From Burkholderia sp. Bp8963 (lineage in GTDB: Bacteria > Pseudomonadota > Gammaproteobacteria > Burkholderiales > Burkholderiaceae), in NCBI RefSeq assembly GCF_003854275.1, contig NZ_QTQP01000013.1, positions 62,001-126,000 of the forward strand: a DNA stretch of 64,000 bases. Direction: 5' to 3'. This document shows, piece after piece, positions 51,470 through 61,396 of this stretch. The notes below the pieces were generated by a model. It had not been told where the DNA came from. It saw nothing but the letters and a program-made list of their open reading frames with translations, and did no database searches. How positions within the stretch are numbered: the first letter of the stretch is position 1; every line of letters starts with the position of its first letter. The position numbers and the translations under genes are program-made.

Positions 51470-54265
51470 TCATCGTCGCGAGCCGCGACGCTCCCGATCA
51501 TTACCGCGCGCCGAAAACCGGTCGTCGTTCTCCGCCGCGCGCGGCGCGCCGGCGGGCGGCGCCGGATCGGGCTCCCCTCGCGGCGTGAAGTCCGGCGCAG
51601 CGCCGTTGATGTCGTCGATCAACGCGGCCTGTTCCGGATGCCGGGCCGCCAGATGCGCCGAAACGACGACGCCATGAAGCTGCGCACGCAAATCCTCCCA
51701 GCGCTCGCGCAGCACACGCCAGTTCACTTCGTCGTACGTGCCCTTGAACACCACCGGGCAGAACTCGATCCGCGGAACGTCGCTCGATCCCGCGCCATGC
51801 ATCGCGCGCTCGATCATCGATTCCCACAGGCTGCCGAGGCGATCGACGCGGCCGATCTGCTGCTCGACGACTGCGGGGTTCCATTCAGGATGCAGCAGCA
51901 CCACGGTCCGGCACGCACGATGCAGGTTGAGCCCCTCGCGTCCGACCATCGACTGCGCGACCAGCACGCGCGGATACACATGGGCCCGGTTGAACGCGAG
52001 CTGCTGCATCCGGCGCGTCTCCGGTTTCGTATCGCCGTGCATCAAGCGCGCGAAGCCGCCTTCGGGACGGTTGAACTCCTCGCTTAGCCTCGCCTCGACC
52101 GTCTTCCACGCCGCATCGAAATCGACACCGTCGAATTCCGCGTCCCCCGCGGCATCCTGATCGGCATGCTCGACGTCGCGATCGCTGGTCGCCTCCATCA
52201 GCTCGACGAACGCGGCCGCATAAACCGACGGATCGCGTCGCTCGAGATCCCCGGCCCGCAGCGCGTGCATCGCGCGCGCGACGAGGGCACGCGGGTTCGC
52301 GTCACCGCTGCCGGCGCGTCGGTCGCGGTCGGCATTCTGGAATGCCTTGAACAGACGCCTCGCCCACGCATTCGACGCATCGTCGGCCAAGCCACGCTCG
52401 ATCAGGCTCAGCAAGTCGTCGCGGTATTTCTCGCGCTCGGTTTCGAGCGCCCTGTATCGTTGTTCGAGCGCACGATCGAGCGCGTCGCGTTCGAGTGCAT
52501 CACGCCGGATCTTGCCAGCTCGCTTCAGTTGACGATAGGCGGCCTGAACCGCCGGCCACTCGCCATCGTGCAGCTTACGCTGCGGCCAAGACTTGTCTTC
52601 GTCGAGACAGCGCAGCATCTCCCGCGCGTTGAGCAGGTCGACCAGCGCCCGCAACGGGCGCGTGAAGCGGCCGAACACGAGGACTTTCTCGCCGCGCGCC
52701 GTGACCGCTTCGATCGCGTCGACGGCTGCCACGATCGCCGGGTGGTCGTAGAGCGGCTCCTCGCCGTTGCCAAACGGACGCGTCGCCACGTCGATCCACC
52801 ACTGCGCGCGCTGGCGCGCCTTCTCGTCGGCCCCGGATGCGGCCTCCGTCGGCGCAGGCTCGTCGGCGGACGCGCGGTCGTGCTCCTCCTGCTTGCGGTC
52901 GGCATCGGCATCGCGCGTCGCGCGGTCCATCAGCATCGCGATGCCATGACCGCTCCCCGTCGTCAGGCGCAGGCGTGTCGCGACACGCGCCAGGTTGGCG
53001 TCCTCCGCCTGCCTGCCGACGAACGAAAGCGCTTCGGCCGCGCAGACTGCCTGCTTCCACCGGTCGTCGAGCCGTGCGGTATCGACCAGGATCTCCTGTT
53101 CGCGCCGATACGCGTGGCCCGGCTCGTTCGCGATGCGCGCGAACGCCTGCACGTAGCGGTCGTTTCGCTTGTCGCGCCGCAACACCCATCGCGCGAGTGC
53201 GTGCCGGAACGCCGACGCCGCCTCCTTGTACGCGTCGCGTGCAGCGTCGTTGCCGATGCATTGGCGCATCCGCCGGACCGCGTCCGAGTAACGCGCGATC
53301 ACGTCGCCGACGCCGTCGGCATCGGCACCGATCCGCCGCAGCGTCTGCTTCCATTGCCCGGAATCGAGCTCCACGGGCGTCGCCGTCAGCGCGATGCGCC
53401 GCGCGGACGGCGACGCGAGCACCACGTTGTCGAGCAGCTTCGACAAGCCGCTGTCGTCGCCGCGACTCTTGTGGGCTTCGTCGATGATGACCAGGTCGAA
53501 ACCGCCGAGGCCCGCGCCGACCGCGCGTTCGAGCGCCGGGCGCAGCGTGCCGCCGCTGCGATATGCGTCGGCGGCATTCAGCCGCATGCGGCGCCCGTCG
53601 GCCGGCATCATCGCGTCGCCCAGCTCGGTCAGCCGCTGCGCCATCGGTCCGTCCGGATCGTTCGACGCCGCGTCGACGATGTCGGCCACCGCACGGCGCA
53701 GGTATTCCGGCGGCCGGTCGCCTTGCCGCGACGGCTGGCTGCCGCGCGGCCGGTCGCGCCATCGCGCGCACAGCGCCGGCAACAGCCGCCAGCGCCACGC
53801 TTGGCGATTTCCCCCGAGCGACCAATTCGCAAACGCATGCGAGATCAGCACCGCGCGCTCGCCGAACCACGGCTGGCGCGCGGCGGGATCGTTGCTCTGC
53901 CACGCACACAGGTATTGCCACAGGCTGCGCAGCAGCATCGGCGCCTGCACCTTCCCGTCGCGCAGCTCCGCGCGCCATTGATACCCGAGGCCCGGCGGCA
54001 CGAGAATCGCGACACGCCCGCCGCATTCGATCACGGCCCGCGCGACGGCAACCGCGATCCGCGTCTTGCCCATGCCGACTTCGTCCGCCACGATCAGGCC
54101 GTTCGCGGGCAGCCGGCGGGCAATCGCGCGCAGGCTCGCGCATTGTCCGTCGTTCAATCGCCAGCCGTTGGCCTGCACCGGCTCGTCGGCGGCTGCGCGC
54201 GCGGTCTCCGCGACGCGCATCAGGCGCGCGCTGACCGCGTCCCACCCGAGGAATACTTCGCTCAT
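51470..54265 (-). CDS. SNF2-type DEAD/DEAH-box helicase of a three-gene cassette
   Basis: This is a 931-residue superfamily 2 ATPase. Helicase motifs are motif I LIVADEVGMGKTRIA (about 58-72), motif II LVIIDEAHKSRG (DEAH at 262-265), motif III ALTATPVELD (about 292-301), a C-lobe start GEKVLVFGRFTRPL, motif V SMVGREGLNLHRA and motif VI QQIGRVDRLGS (802-812). Long insertions separate the lobes, as in RapA/HepA- and DrmD-like remodellers. It could move on double-stranded DNA and displace bound proteins. The C-terminal ~40 residues are disordered. The ATG at 54265 overlaps the stop of the Tdp1-like gene. It is the last of three coupled genes. Confidence 0.9.
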   Translation of the reverse strand: MSEVFLGWDAVSARLMRVAETARAAADEPVQANGWRLNDGQCASLRAIARRLPANGLIVADEVGMGKTRIAVAVARAVIECGGRVAILVPPGLGYQWRAELRDGKVQAPMLLRSLWQYLCAWQSNDPAARQPWFGERAVLISHAFANWSLGGNRQAWRWRLLPALCARWRDRPRGSQPSRQGDRPPEYLRRAVADIVDAASNDPDGPMAQRLTELGDAMMPADGRRMRLNAADAYRSGGTLRPALERAVGAGLGGFDLVIIDEAHKSRGDDSGLSKLLDNVVLASPSARRIALTATPVELDSGQWKQTLRRIGADADGVGDVIARYSDAVRRMRQCIGNDAARDAYKEAASAFRHALARWVLRRDKRNDRYVQAFARIANEPGHAYRREQEILVDTARLDDRWKQAVCAAEALSFVGRQAEDANLARVATRLRLTTGSGHGIAMLMDRATRDADADRKQEEHDRASADEPAPTEAASGADEKARQRAQWWIDVATRPFGNGEEPLYDHPAIVAAVDAIEAVTARGEKVLVFGRFTRPLRALVDLLNAREMLRCLDEDKSWPQRKLHDGEWPAVQAAYRQLKRAGKIRRDALERDALDRALEQRYRALETEREKYRDDLLSLIERGLADDASNAWARRLFKAFQNADRDRRAGSGDANPRALVARAMHALRAGDLERRDPSVYAAAFVELMEATSDRDVEHADQDAAGDAEFDGVDFDAAWKTVEARLSEEFNRPEGGFARLMHGDTKPETRRMQQLAFNRAHVYPRVLVAQSMVGREGLNLHRACRTVVLLHPEWNPAVVEQQIGRVDRLGSLWESMIERAMHGAGSSDVPRIEFCPVVFKGTYDEVNWRVLRERWEDLRAQLHGVVVSAHLAARHPEQAALIDDINGAAPDFTPRGEPDPAPPAGAPRAAENDDRFSARGNDRERRGSRR

Positions 54266-56289
54266 CTCATGCTCCTCAATGCCGGCAGCGCGCCAACCGC
54301 CCACGCCTGTTCGATCGTCCTGAGCGCGGCTTCATAGCGCGCACCCGCCGCGTTGCCACCGGTCTCCGCGAAACCCGGACGGAACGGCGCGGCGCGAAGC
54401 GGCGACAGCGGATTCAGTTCGAGCTCGGCAAAGGCCGTCACGCCCGCGCTACCGGCGGCACGGACGAGTGTCTGCTCGAGCCGGCTGCACCACGCGTGCC
54501 AGTCGGCCTCGTCGATCGCCGTCTGCCGCTGCGCGATGTTCTCGATCAACTCCATCATCTGGCGGATCGGATAGGTCCGCCCGTCCGCCGACGGCAGCGC
54601 GTGCGCGCCGGACAGCATCGGATCGAAACCTTCGCCGAAGCGATCCGGCGCATCGTCGTCCGGTGCCATCGGGAAACTCGCGAGCTGCCACCAGAGGTCC
54701 TCGACATCCAGTGACGTCAGCGGCGTTGCCGCGACGCGCCCGTACTCGTCGAGCACCGGCACGGTGGTGCTGCCAGCGCTGCCGGCGCCGTCCGCATCGG
54801 CCCAGCGAACCTCGACCTGCCGCGGGCGCTCGCCCGGCCACGCGAACCCGTCCGCCAGCCTGGCGCACGGCGCGCCGGCCGGATCGAGCACGGCGACGTG
54901 CAACAGCCCGTCCATCGTTTCGGACGGCCGCAAGCTGGCCGGCTCCGCCGCGTCCGCGCCGCGCCAGGTCAGCCACGCGATCGGCGACGCGATGCATTCG
55001 TCCGGACGCTCCGGCATGTCGCCGCCGGGCGTGAGCACGTGATCGGTGTCGACGGATTCGCCCCGATGCACCGGCAGCACGTTGCCGACGACCTGCTCCG
55101 GCGGCACGCCGCGCCGCGCTTCCCATTGCAGAGGCTCGGCGGCAAACACGACGCCGGCCTCGAGGTTCCCGCCGCGCGTATTCGCCGACGACAGGAAACC
55201 CGGCTTCGTCAGATTGCCCGATCCCAGATACAGCCACGCGCTCGTGCACGCATTCGAGCCCCGCTCGTTCGCCGCAAACAGGAACTTCGCGTGCAGCGTG
55301 CGCTGGCCGCCCGCCGCCGCGCCGAACACCGCTTCCGGTGTGCGCGCGCGCCGGACCGTCACCCCGTGCTCCGCCAGCGCGGTGACCGATTGCGCGACGG
55401 CCTGGCACGCGTCCGGATTGACGAACACGTCGATCTGGCAGTTCTGCGTGATCCGTCCGGCGCGCTTCAGCTCGCCGATGATCTTCAGCAGCGCGGGCGG
55501 CGCGCCGCCTGCGTCGGCCGACATCGACTCGAAGAATCCGGAACCCATCGCGAGCCGATTGCAGGCTGCGCCGCCCGTCGCGCGTTCCGCGAGCGCAGGA
55601 AGTTGTGTCAGCAACGGCTTGTCCCAGTTGTCGACGAAGCGGGCGCGCGCGCGGCCGGCGGCTTGCTCGCACAGCGCGATCCAGCGGCGCAGCTGCCCGT
55701 CCGCATGCGCCGATTCGCCCGGCAACGCATCGCCGATCGCCGTGAAAATGCGCGTATCGAAGTGCGGTGCGAGCCGCTCGATCATCCGCCATGCGGCACG
55801 CACATCCGCGCACGCCGTCTTCACTTCGTCGTCGCCGTGATCCAGCGCGTCGCTGGCAACGTCGATACTCCACGCGAGGTCGAGGCTCTCCTCGAGCGTC
55901 TGGCGCGTCCAGTTCCCGGTGGAGACGATCACGCGCAGCCGCCAGCGCGACGCGTCCGTCTGATGGCGGAAGCCCAGCACCGCGACCTTCGCGTGCAGCA
56001 GCCGGAACGGGCGCGGCACTCGCTTCAGCAACGGCAGATGCATCAGCCCCGGCACGTCGACGGTCGTGATCAGCGAGTTACCGGGATCGAGCATCATCGC
56101 GAGCGCAATGCGCCCGCCCGCCGCGCGCCGCGCGTGGGTCTGGCCCGTGAAGCGCTCCGCCGCGTCGTCGAGAAAGGCCGCATCGGCCGAATAGCCGCAC
56201 AGCCACCCGAAGTGACCGAGATAAGCATCCGGCGCGTCGAAGAGTTGCGCCAGCGAAGGCCGCTTCACGGCCCGTGCATTCCTGCTCAT
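54262..56289 (-). CDS. Tdp1-like phospholipase D superfamily protein (HxK...N twice)
   Basis: This 675-residue protein has two catalytic half-sites. Site 1 is RLLHAKVAVLG (H99, K101) followed by LRVIVSTGNWTRQTLEES (N126). Site 2 is TLHAKFLFAANERG (H333, K335) followed by YLGSGNLTKPGF (N359). Pairing each HxK with a downstream Asn instead of the usual Asp is the signature of tyrosyl-DNA phosphodiesterase 1, and the surrounding LRVxxxTxN and SxNLxKxxx strings resemble Tdp1 too. The C-terminal ~280 residues are unfamiliar. Likely chemistry is cleavage of a phosphodiester or of a DNA-protein linkage. Its start and stop overlap both neighbours by 4 nt. Confidence 0.85.
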   Translation of the reverse strand: MSRNARAVKRPSLAQLFDAPDAYLGHFGWLCGYSADAAFLDDAAERFTGQTHARRAAGGRIALAMMLDPGNSLITTVDVPGLMHLPLLKRVPRPFRLLHAKVAVLGFRHQTDASRWRLRVIVSTGNWTRQTLEESLDLAWSIDVASDALDHGDDEVKTACADVRAAWRMIERLAPHFDTRIFTAIGDALPGESAHADGQLRRWIALCEQAAGRARARFVDNWDKPLLTQLPALAERATGGAACNRLAMGSGFFESMSADAGGAPPALLKIIGELKRAGRITQNCQIDVFVNPDACQAVAQSVTALAEHGVTVRRARTPEAVFGAAAGGQRTLHAKFLFAANERGSNACTSAWLYLGSGNLTKPGFLSSANTRGGNLEAGVVFAAEPLQWEARRGVPPEQVVGNVLPVHRGESVDTDHVLTPGGDMPERPDECIASPIAWLTWRGADAAEPASLRPSETMDGLLHVAVLDPAGAPCARLADGFAWPGERPRQVEVRWADADGAGSAGSTTVPVLDEYGRVAATPLTSLDVEDLWWQLASFPMAPDDDAPDRFGEGFDPMLSGAHALPSADGRTYPIRQMMELIENIAQRQTAIDEADWHAWCSRLEQTLVRAAGSAGVTAFAELELNPLSPLRAAPFRPGFAETGGNAAGARYEAALRTIEQAWAVGALPALRSMR

Positions 56290-57611
56290 TCGTCCGCCTC
56301 CGGCTTCCGGGATTCCAGCCAGTGGCCGAGCTCGCCGTGCAGATCGGCGTTCAGCAGGAACAGGTTCTGGATGCGATACGAGATGCCCGCGGGCCAGACG
56401 ATCCCCGCACGCACCGTCGGCGCCGCTTCGTCGGGATCGGCCGGATCCGGCGCGCCGGTCGCGCCGTCGCGGAAAGCCGGCCCCGGAACGATCTGCCCGT
56501 GCTTGACGCGCAATACCCGCTCGTCCCGCATCACCAGCGTCTCGACACGCTTCGTGTCGTCGGGATCGATGCATTCGCGGCAAAACTGATTCGCACCGGC
56601 GTCGTCGTGCCCTTCGTCGAGGAATGCCTGCGCGGCGAGCTTCAGCGCGTCGAGCCGCTCCGCGACGGTATCGGGAATGCGGTCAGCGCCGAGCTCGAAG
56701 CACGGGCGGCTCCCGTTGGCGGCAACCGCGACTTCCAGCGCATCGAGCACGGCCAGCGCTTCGTCCCGCGCTCGGAAAAACCGCGCGCCCGCACGCAGAT
56801 CGTTCCAGTGGGCGTCATCGATCGCGACGGGCCGCTGGCCCCAGCCGAGCTCGCGATCCGCATCCCCGGCTTCGCGCACCGCGTTCACCCACGCGAGCGC
56901 GGCACGGCGCCGCGCCTGCCCTGAGTCAACGTCGCCGCCCATGCTCAGTTGCTGCGCGACCAGCGCCAGCGCGTCGGGCATCATCGGCTCAAGCGGCGAA
57001 AGCGCGACGGCGAGCTTGCTGCTATCCGTCAGACGCTCGCCACGGCTCATCCACTGCACCAGATAATCGAGCACGCCCTGCGAGTAGTAGCACGGCTCGT
57101 AGCCGCTGGCCTGCGCGTCGATCAGCGCGTCGCCGGTCGGCGTGCACCGGAACGCATTGAAGCGGCTTGCGCCTGCGTCGACGAGGCCGAGCGACGGCAA
57201 TGCCTGGACGATCGACATGCGCATCGGCTGGCTGACGTAGAACCCGGGCTTGCGCACCCGCGCGAAGGTCAGATCCTGCTGGCCGCTCAGCTTGCGGAAT
57301 CCGCGCAAGCGCGCATCCGGCGCGTGCCCGTTGCGTCGGAAACCGGACCAGCACGCAATCGCCTCGATCGCATTGCCCGCCTCGATATTGGTCACCTGCA
57401 CCCGGCCCGTACGCGCGTGCTCCGCCGCGCGCACGCCGAGCGTGGCCAGGAAAAGCTGCTTGGCGAACCACAGGCCGCCCAGCCCCGGCACCGCCAGTTC
57501 ATTGAACGCACGCACGGATGCACCGAGGTTAAGCGTCCGCGTCCGGCGTTCGGCCGGCAATATTTCAGGGCCCAGCAGCCCCCACGACATCTGCATGTGT
57601 GACACCGTCAT
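56286..57611 (-). CDS. Unknown protein, first gene of helicase/Tdp1-like cassette
   Basis: This soluble protein of about 441 residues matches no family I can name. The start is uncertain: ATGs at 57611, 57596 and 57590 are all possible and none has a clear Shine-Dalgarno. Visible features are a hydrophobic N-terminal stretch (FNELAVPGLGGLWFAKQLFL), a segment that looks like a winged-helix wing (LPSLGLVDAGASRFNAFRCT then PTGDALIDA), a cysteine pair in NQFCRECIDPDD, and a beta-rich C-terminus. It could be the specificity or DNA-recognition subunit for the nuclease and helicase encoded downstream (inference from operon position). Its stop overlaps the Tdp1-like start (ATGA). Confidence 0.75.
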   Translation of the reverse strand: MTVSHMQMSWGLLGPEILPAERRTRTLNLGASVRAFNELAVPGLGGLWFAKQLFLATLGVRAAEHARTGRVQVTNIEAGNAIEAIACWSGFRRNGHAPDARLRGFRKLSGQQDLTFARVRKPGFYVSQPMRMSIVQALPSLGLVDAGASRFNAFRCTPTGDALIDAQASGYEPCYYSQGVLDYLVQWMSRGERLTDSSKLAVALSPLEPMMPDALALVAQQLSMGGDVDSGQARRRAALAWVNAVREAGDADRELGWGQRPVAIDDAHWNDLRAGARFFRARDEALAVLDALEVAVAANGSRPCFELGADRIPDTVAERLDALKLAAQAFLDEGHDDAGANQFCRECIDPDDTKRVETLVMRDERVLRVKHGQIVPGPAFRDGATGAPDPADPDEAAPTVRAGIVWPAGISYRIQNLFLLNADLHGELGHWLESRKPEADE

Positions 57612-57956
57612 GATGATTGATTCAACGGCAGGGCGCGCACGCGCTGCGTTCGAACGGATAACGGCGCACTGCGCCATTTCTTTAACTGCATGGTTCGGGA
57701 AATCGGGTTCCTGTCGGGCGGGACATGTCGATCACGGTTGTCCGGTTCCACACGCGAGTCGCGCGCGCGGCATCGCCGGCGATCGCGTGTCGCCACTTTA
57801 TTCGCGCATCGGGACAAATCGTGTCGTGAGCGGCGGCGCCGGGTTCATGTCCGACTGCGCTCGCGCAAACGTATGCGGCCGTGCTCGCGCGTTAGAACGA
57901 TGCGACATGCGCGCTCGTGGGCACGGCCCGCCGCGCGCACGCGCAACGGCATTCGA
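57612..57956. other. Upstream region of the three-gene cassette
   Basis: About 345 bp without a supported gene, holding the likely promoter of the cassette. Its left part is AT-richer than the surroundings (GATGATTGATTCAA near 57611). No clear operator was found. Confidence 0.4.
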
Positions 57957-58097
<141 letters not shown>

Positions 58098-58104
58098 TCA
58101 CGGC

Positions 58105-59349
58105 TCAACCGGTATCTGCATCCCGCAAGCACGACTCGCGCACCGGCGCGAATCCTTTACGGTACAGATCGGCCAGCTCCGTCGCCTTGTCCTCCAGCAT
58201 CGCCGGATCGGCCCGCAGCGCATCGCCGATCGCGTCGGCGAGCTCATCCACGCCAGCGACGGCCGGGTTGCCGGCCGCTTCCCATGTCGCCGCGAATGCG
58301 GTCAGCTTCGTCGTCCGCGTACCGTCGGTCGAATGGCGAATGTTGACGCGCGGAAGCGCGAACGCCATCGCGACGATCCTGCCATGCAGGCTGCTGCCGC
58401 AATACACTCGGCTCTGCGCGATCAGCGCGCAGATGTCCCACAGATTCAGCGATGCAAGCACCCTGACCGATGCGCACCGCACCCTGCCGGCAATGCGTCG
58501 GCAGCACGCGAGATCGTCATGCCACGGCGCCGCGCCGGCGCGGAACAATACGATGCCGAGCCGATGCGACGCAGCCGTCCGGTCGAGCTCGCGTGCGATC
58601 ACGTCGAGCGTTGCGTCGTCGCCGAAATCGGCACTGAACTGCACGGCCGCGTAGCCGTCGGGAAAGGCCTGCAGCACGTCCCGCACCGCGCGCTCGCCCG
58701 CATGGCGGCGAATCCGCGCGCCGAACAGCGCGCGGGTCATGACCGCAGGATCGGGCACGAGCCGCGCCGCGATGCCCGCCGCGCTCAACTGCGCGTGCGT
58801 GGACCGATCGCGCACGCTGACGTCGTCCGCCGCCGCGACGGCGGCCAGCACTTCAGCGCGCAGCGCCGCGTCGCAACCGTCGAGCGCGACGCCGCCAACC
58901 GCGTTGAAGGCAACGCGGCGCATCGGCACGTCGGGATACGCGTGCCGCGACAGCACGTATGGCGCCAGCGATGCGGCGCCAAACCGTGCATGCGCAAAAG
59001 CGGGCTGGTTCCGCTCCCACGCGCCGGCCTGCGCAAGGTTGATCGGGAATTCGTCCGGGCGCGACAGCATGACGGCCGCCTCCCACGCATCGCAGGTCAG
59101 CAGTTCACCGCCGACGTGGACGACGTTCAGCGCACGATCGCGCGAGGCCGCCGCGATCCGCTCGAACGCGTCGACGCGATGGCCGCCGTCGCAACGCAGA
59201 TCACGCGCGGCCAGGCCGGCGAAACGCAGGTCGCGGCAGTCGAGCATCCGCGCGACGACGTGCGGGAACAGCAGGTCGCCGAAATTGTGTCGATCGAACG
59301 CGCCGAACAGGACTGTCGGCGTGCTGCGCGAAGCGTGACCGGTTTCCAC
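58105..59349 (-). CDS. Polysaccharide pyruvyl transferase family protein
   Basis: This 414-residue member of the PF04230-type family (CsaB/WcaK-like) has the N-terminal VLFGAFDRHNFGDLLFPHVV (the N-x-G-D motif), a VVHVGGELL strand, VRDRSTHAQLSAAGI and VPDPAV. The C-terminal donor region is LIAQSRVYCGSSLHGRIVAM, whose GSSLHGR motif is conserved. It transfers pyruvate ketals from phosphoenolpyruvate to surface glycans. A glycosyltransferase of family 2 lies 9 kb away on the same strand; the transporter and the helicase cassette between them look inserted. It has no signal peptide and acts in the cytoplasm. Confidence 0.88.
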   Translation of the reverse strand: METGHASRSTPTVLFGAFDRHNFGDLLFPHVVARMLDCRDLRFAGLAARDLRCDGGHRVDAFERIAAASRDRALNVVHVGGELLTCDAWEAAVMLSRPDEFPINLAQAGAWERNQPAFAHARFGAASLAPYVLSRHAYPDVPMRRVAFNAVGGVALDGCDAALRAEVLAAVAAADDVSVRDRSTHAQLSAAGIAARLVPDPAVMTRALFGARIRRHAGERAVRDVLQAFPDGYAAVQFSADFGDDATLDVIARELDRTAASHRLGIVLFRAGAAPWHDDLACCRRIAGRVRCASVRVLASLNLWDICALIAQSRVYCGSSLHGRIVAMAFALPRVNIRHSTDGTRTTKLTAFAATWEAAGNPAVAGVDELADAIGDALRADPAMLEDKATELADLYRKGFAPVRESCLRDADTG

Positions 59350-59542
59350 GACGGATATCGCCCAAGGAGTTCGCCTGATTCCGGATCATCCCTGAGACGC
59401 GAGCATCGCTCAACATCATCCGGACGAGCAATCATGCAATCCGCGGCCGCCTCGTGCGATCGCTCGCTGAACGACGTCCATGCCGGCGGCGCTCAGCTCA
59501 CGTTGACGTCGTGCACGTCCGCGCACAGCCAGGCCGGCAAGG

Positions 59543-61312
59543 TCATGCGTTCTGCTGCAACGAAGCGGCATCCGTCTCCGCGCGCGCGCGCCGGACCGGC
59601 AACCGGATCGTGAAGGTGGTGCCGCGCCCGGGCTCGCTCGCGACGTCGATCACGCCGCGATGACGCTCGACGATCCCGTGCGACACCGACAGCCCGAGGC
59701 CCGTGCCCTGCCCGACCGGCTTGGTCGTGAAGAACGGATCGAAAATCCGTCGCACGATATCGGGCGGCATCCCGCGGCCCGTATCGCTGATCGCGATCGA
59801 CACGGTATCGCCGTCATGCGACGTGCGGAGCGTGATGATGCCGTGCTCGGGTATCGCCTGCGCGGCATTGACGAGCAGATTCATGAACACCTGGTTCAGC
59901 TGGGACGGCAGGCATTCGACAGGCGGCACGTCGCCGTACTCACGCACGATGTCGGCCTTGTACTTGAGCTCGTTGTGGACGACGTTCAGCGTACTCTCGA
60001 GGCCCGCGCGGAGGTCGACCACGCTCCATTCGTCGCTGCCCGGCCGCGAGAAATCGCGCAGGTCCTGCACGATGCGCCGCACCCGCATCGTGCCGTCGAT
60101 CGATTCGTCGATCAGCGTCGCGATCTCGCCGCGGATGTAGTCGAGATCCGCGTCTTTTCTCGCGGCGGCCAGCGTGCCGCGCGCGTCGGCGTCCAGTTGC
60201 GCGACGACAGCTTCATGCGCCGCCACCACGTCGAGCAGGTTTCGGACCCAGGTCTTCAGCATGTTGAGATTTGCACTAACGAAGCCGATCGGATTGTTGA
60301 TCTCGTGCGCGACACCGGCCGCGAGCTGTCCGATCGACGCGAGTTTTTCCGACTGCAGCAACTGCACGTGGGTTGCCTCGAGTTCGTGCAGCAGCCGGCG
60401 CTGCTCGTCCTTCTCGCGCTCGAGACGCGCCTGCGCCGCCTTGCGCTCCTCGATCTCGCGCTCCATGTTTTCGCGGGTGCGCTGCAGCGTCTGTGTGGTC
60501 CGCTCGTAACGGCGCAGCGCCCGCTCGAGTTCGCAGGTGCGCACCTGCACGAGTTCCTCGAGCGTATCGGCCATGCCGCGCAGGAACGCCGTGCTCGCGT
60601 CGAAGCGTGAAATCATCAACGTGACGACCAGCGTCGCCAGCGTGAACAGCGCGACCGTCGTCGCGAGCCACGGCGAGTCGATGCCGTTTGCCGCACCGCA
60701 GCGCGCGTCCGGCGCGAAATACGCGGCCGCCATCCCCGTGTAATGCATGCCGGTGATCGCGATCCCCATGATCGCGGCCGCGCCGATGCGACGCGCGCTC
60801 GCGGCGCGTGCCGCCTGCGCGCGCAGCGTCTGTGCGATCCACAGCGCGGCAGTCGACGCGACGATCGCGACGCCGATCGATGCGGCGAACAGCGCGACGT
60901 CGTAGCGGATCGCCGGCTGCATCCGCATCGCGGCCATGCCCGTGTAATGCATGCCGGCAATCCCGCCGCCCATCAGAATGCCGCCGAAGGCGAGACGCGC
61001 CCGCGTCAGTTCCGCGCGCGTCACGACATGCAGTGCGAAATACGACACCAGCACCGCGATCGCGAGCGACGCACCGGTTTCGGTCAGGTCGTAGCCGAGC
61101 GGAATCGGCAGCGAGTAAGCGAGCATCCCGACGAAATGCATCGACCAAATGCCGGTGCCCATCGCGGCCGCGCCGCCACTCAGCCACGCCAGCCTGATCC
61201 TCCGCTTGTCGAGCAGTGAGATGAACGCGGCCAGGTCGAGAGCCGTATACGAAGCCAGCGTCGCGATAACGAGCGACAGCAGGACGAGCGAAAGGTTGTA
61301 CGTGCCGTGCAT
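59543..61312 (-). CDS. MHYT-domain sensor histidine kinase
   Basis: This 589-residue membrane kinase has a seven-helix MHYT sensor (residues 1-235) carrying the motif three times (MHF at 58-60, MHYT at 121-124 and 189-192). The conserved Met/His/Tyr are proposed to bind copper and sense oxygen, CO or NO. A coiled coil follows (about 255-325: ERALRRYERTTQTLQRTREN...). The kinase core has the H-box GVAHEINNPIGFVSANL (H336), N-box NQVFMNLLVNAAQAI, G1 DTGRGMPPD and G2 GTGLGLSVSHGI, so it is competent. It lies 84 bp downstream of the response regulator gene on the same strand and is probably its partner. Confidence 0.95.
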   Translation of the reverse strand: MHGTYNLSLVLLSLVIATLASYTALDLAAFISLLDKRRIRLAWLSGGAAAMGTGIWSMHFVGMLAYSLPIPLGYDLTETGASLAIAVLVSYFALHVVTRAELTRARLAFGGILMGGGIAGMHYTGMAAMRMQPAIRYDVALFAASIGVAIVASTAALWIAQTLRAQAARAASARRIGAAAIMGIAITGMHYTGMAAAYFAPDARCGAANGIDSPWLATTVALFTLATLVVTLMISRFDASTAFLRGMADTLEELVQVRTCELERALRRYERTTQTLQRTRENMEREIEERKAAQARLEREKDEQRRLLHELEATHVQLLQSEKLASIGQLAAGVAHEINNPIGFVSANLNMLKTWVRNLLDVVAAHEAVVAQLDADARGTLAAARKDADLDYIRGEIATLIDESIDGTMRVRRIVQDLRDFSRPGSDEWSVVDLRAGLESTLNVVHNELKYKADIVREYGDVPPVECLPSQLNQVFMNLLVNAAQAIPEHGIITLRTSHDGDTVSIAISDTGRGMPPDIVRRIFDPFFTTKPVGQGTGLGLSVSHGIVERHRGVIDVASEPGRGTTFTIRLPVRRARAETDAASLQQNA

Positions 61313-61396
61313 GGTCGAGCGCTCGGGAGAGTCGGGATCGCGTTGCCGTGCCGCGCGATCGGTCGCGAAGCACGGCCGCCGCGCCGCAGCCGGCCA

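Noticed and set aside
52166-54337. 723-codon plus-strand ORF opposite the SNF2 helicase
   Set aside because: Shadow frame; no motif, and all helicase motifs lie in order on the minus strand.
54898-56589. 563-codon plus-strand ORF opposite the Tdp1-like gene
   Set aside because: Arg-rich shadow with no start signal; the minus strand has conserved catalytic motifs and translational overlaps.
51470-57611. Identification of the three-gene cassette as DISARM
   Set aside because: There is no DUF1998 (DrmB) protein, no methyltransferase and no DrmA-type helicase; the PLD-fold protein has HxK-N sites rather than DrmC-like HKD.
59660-60610. 316-codon ORF opposite the MHYT kinase
   Set aside because: Mirror image of the coiled-coil and kinase coding sequence; no independent support.
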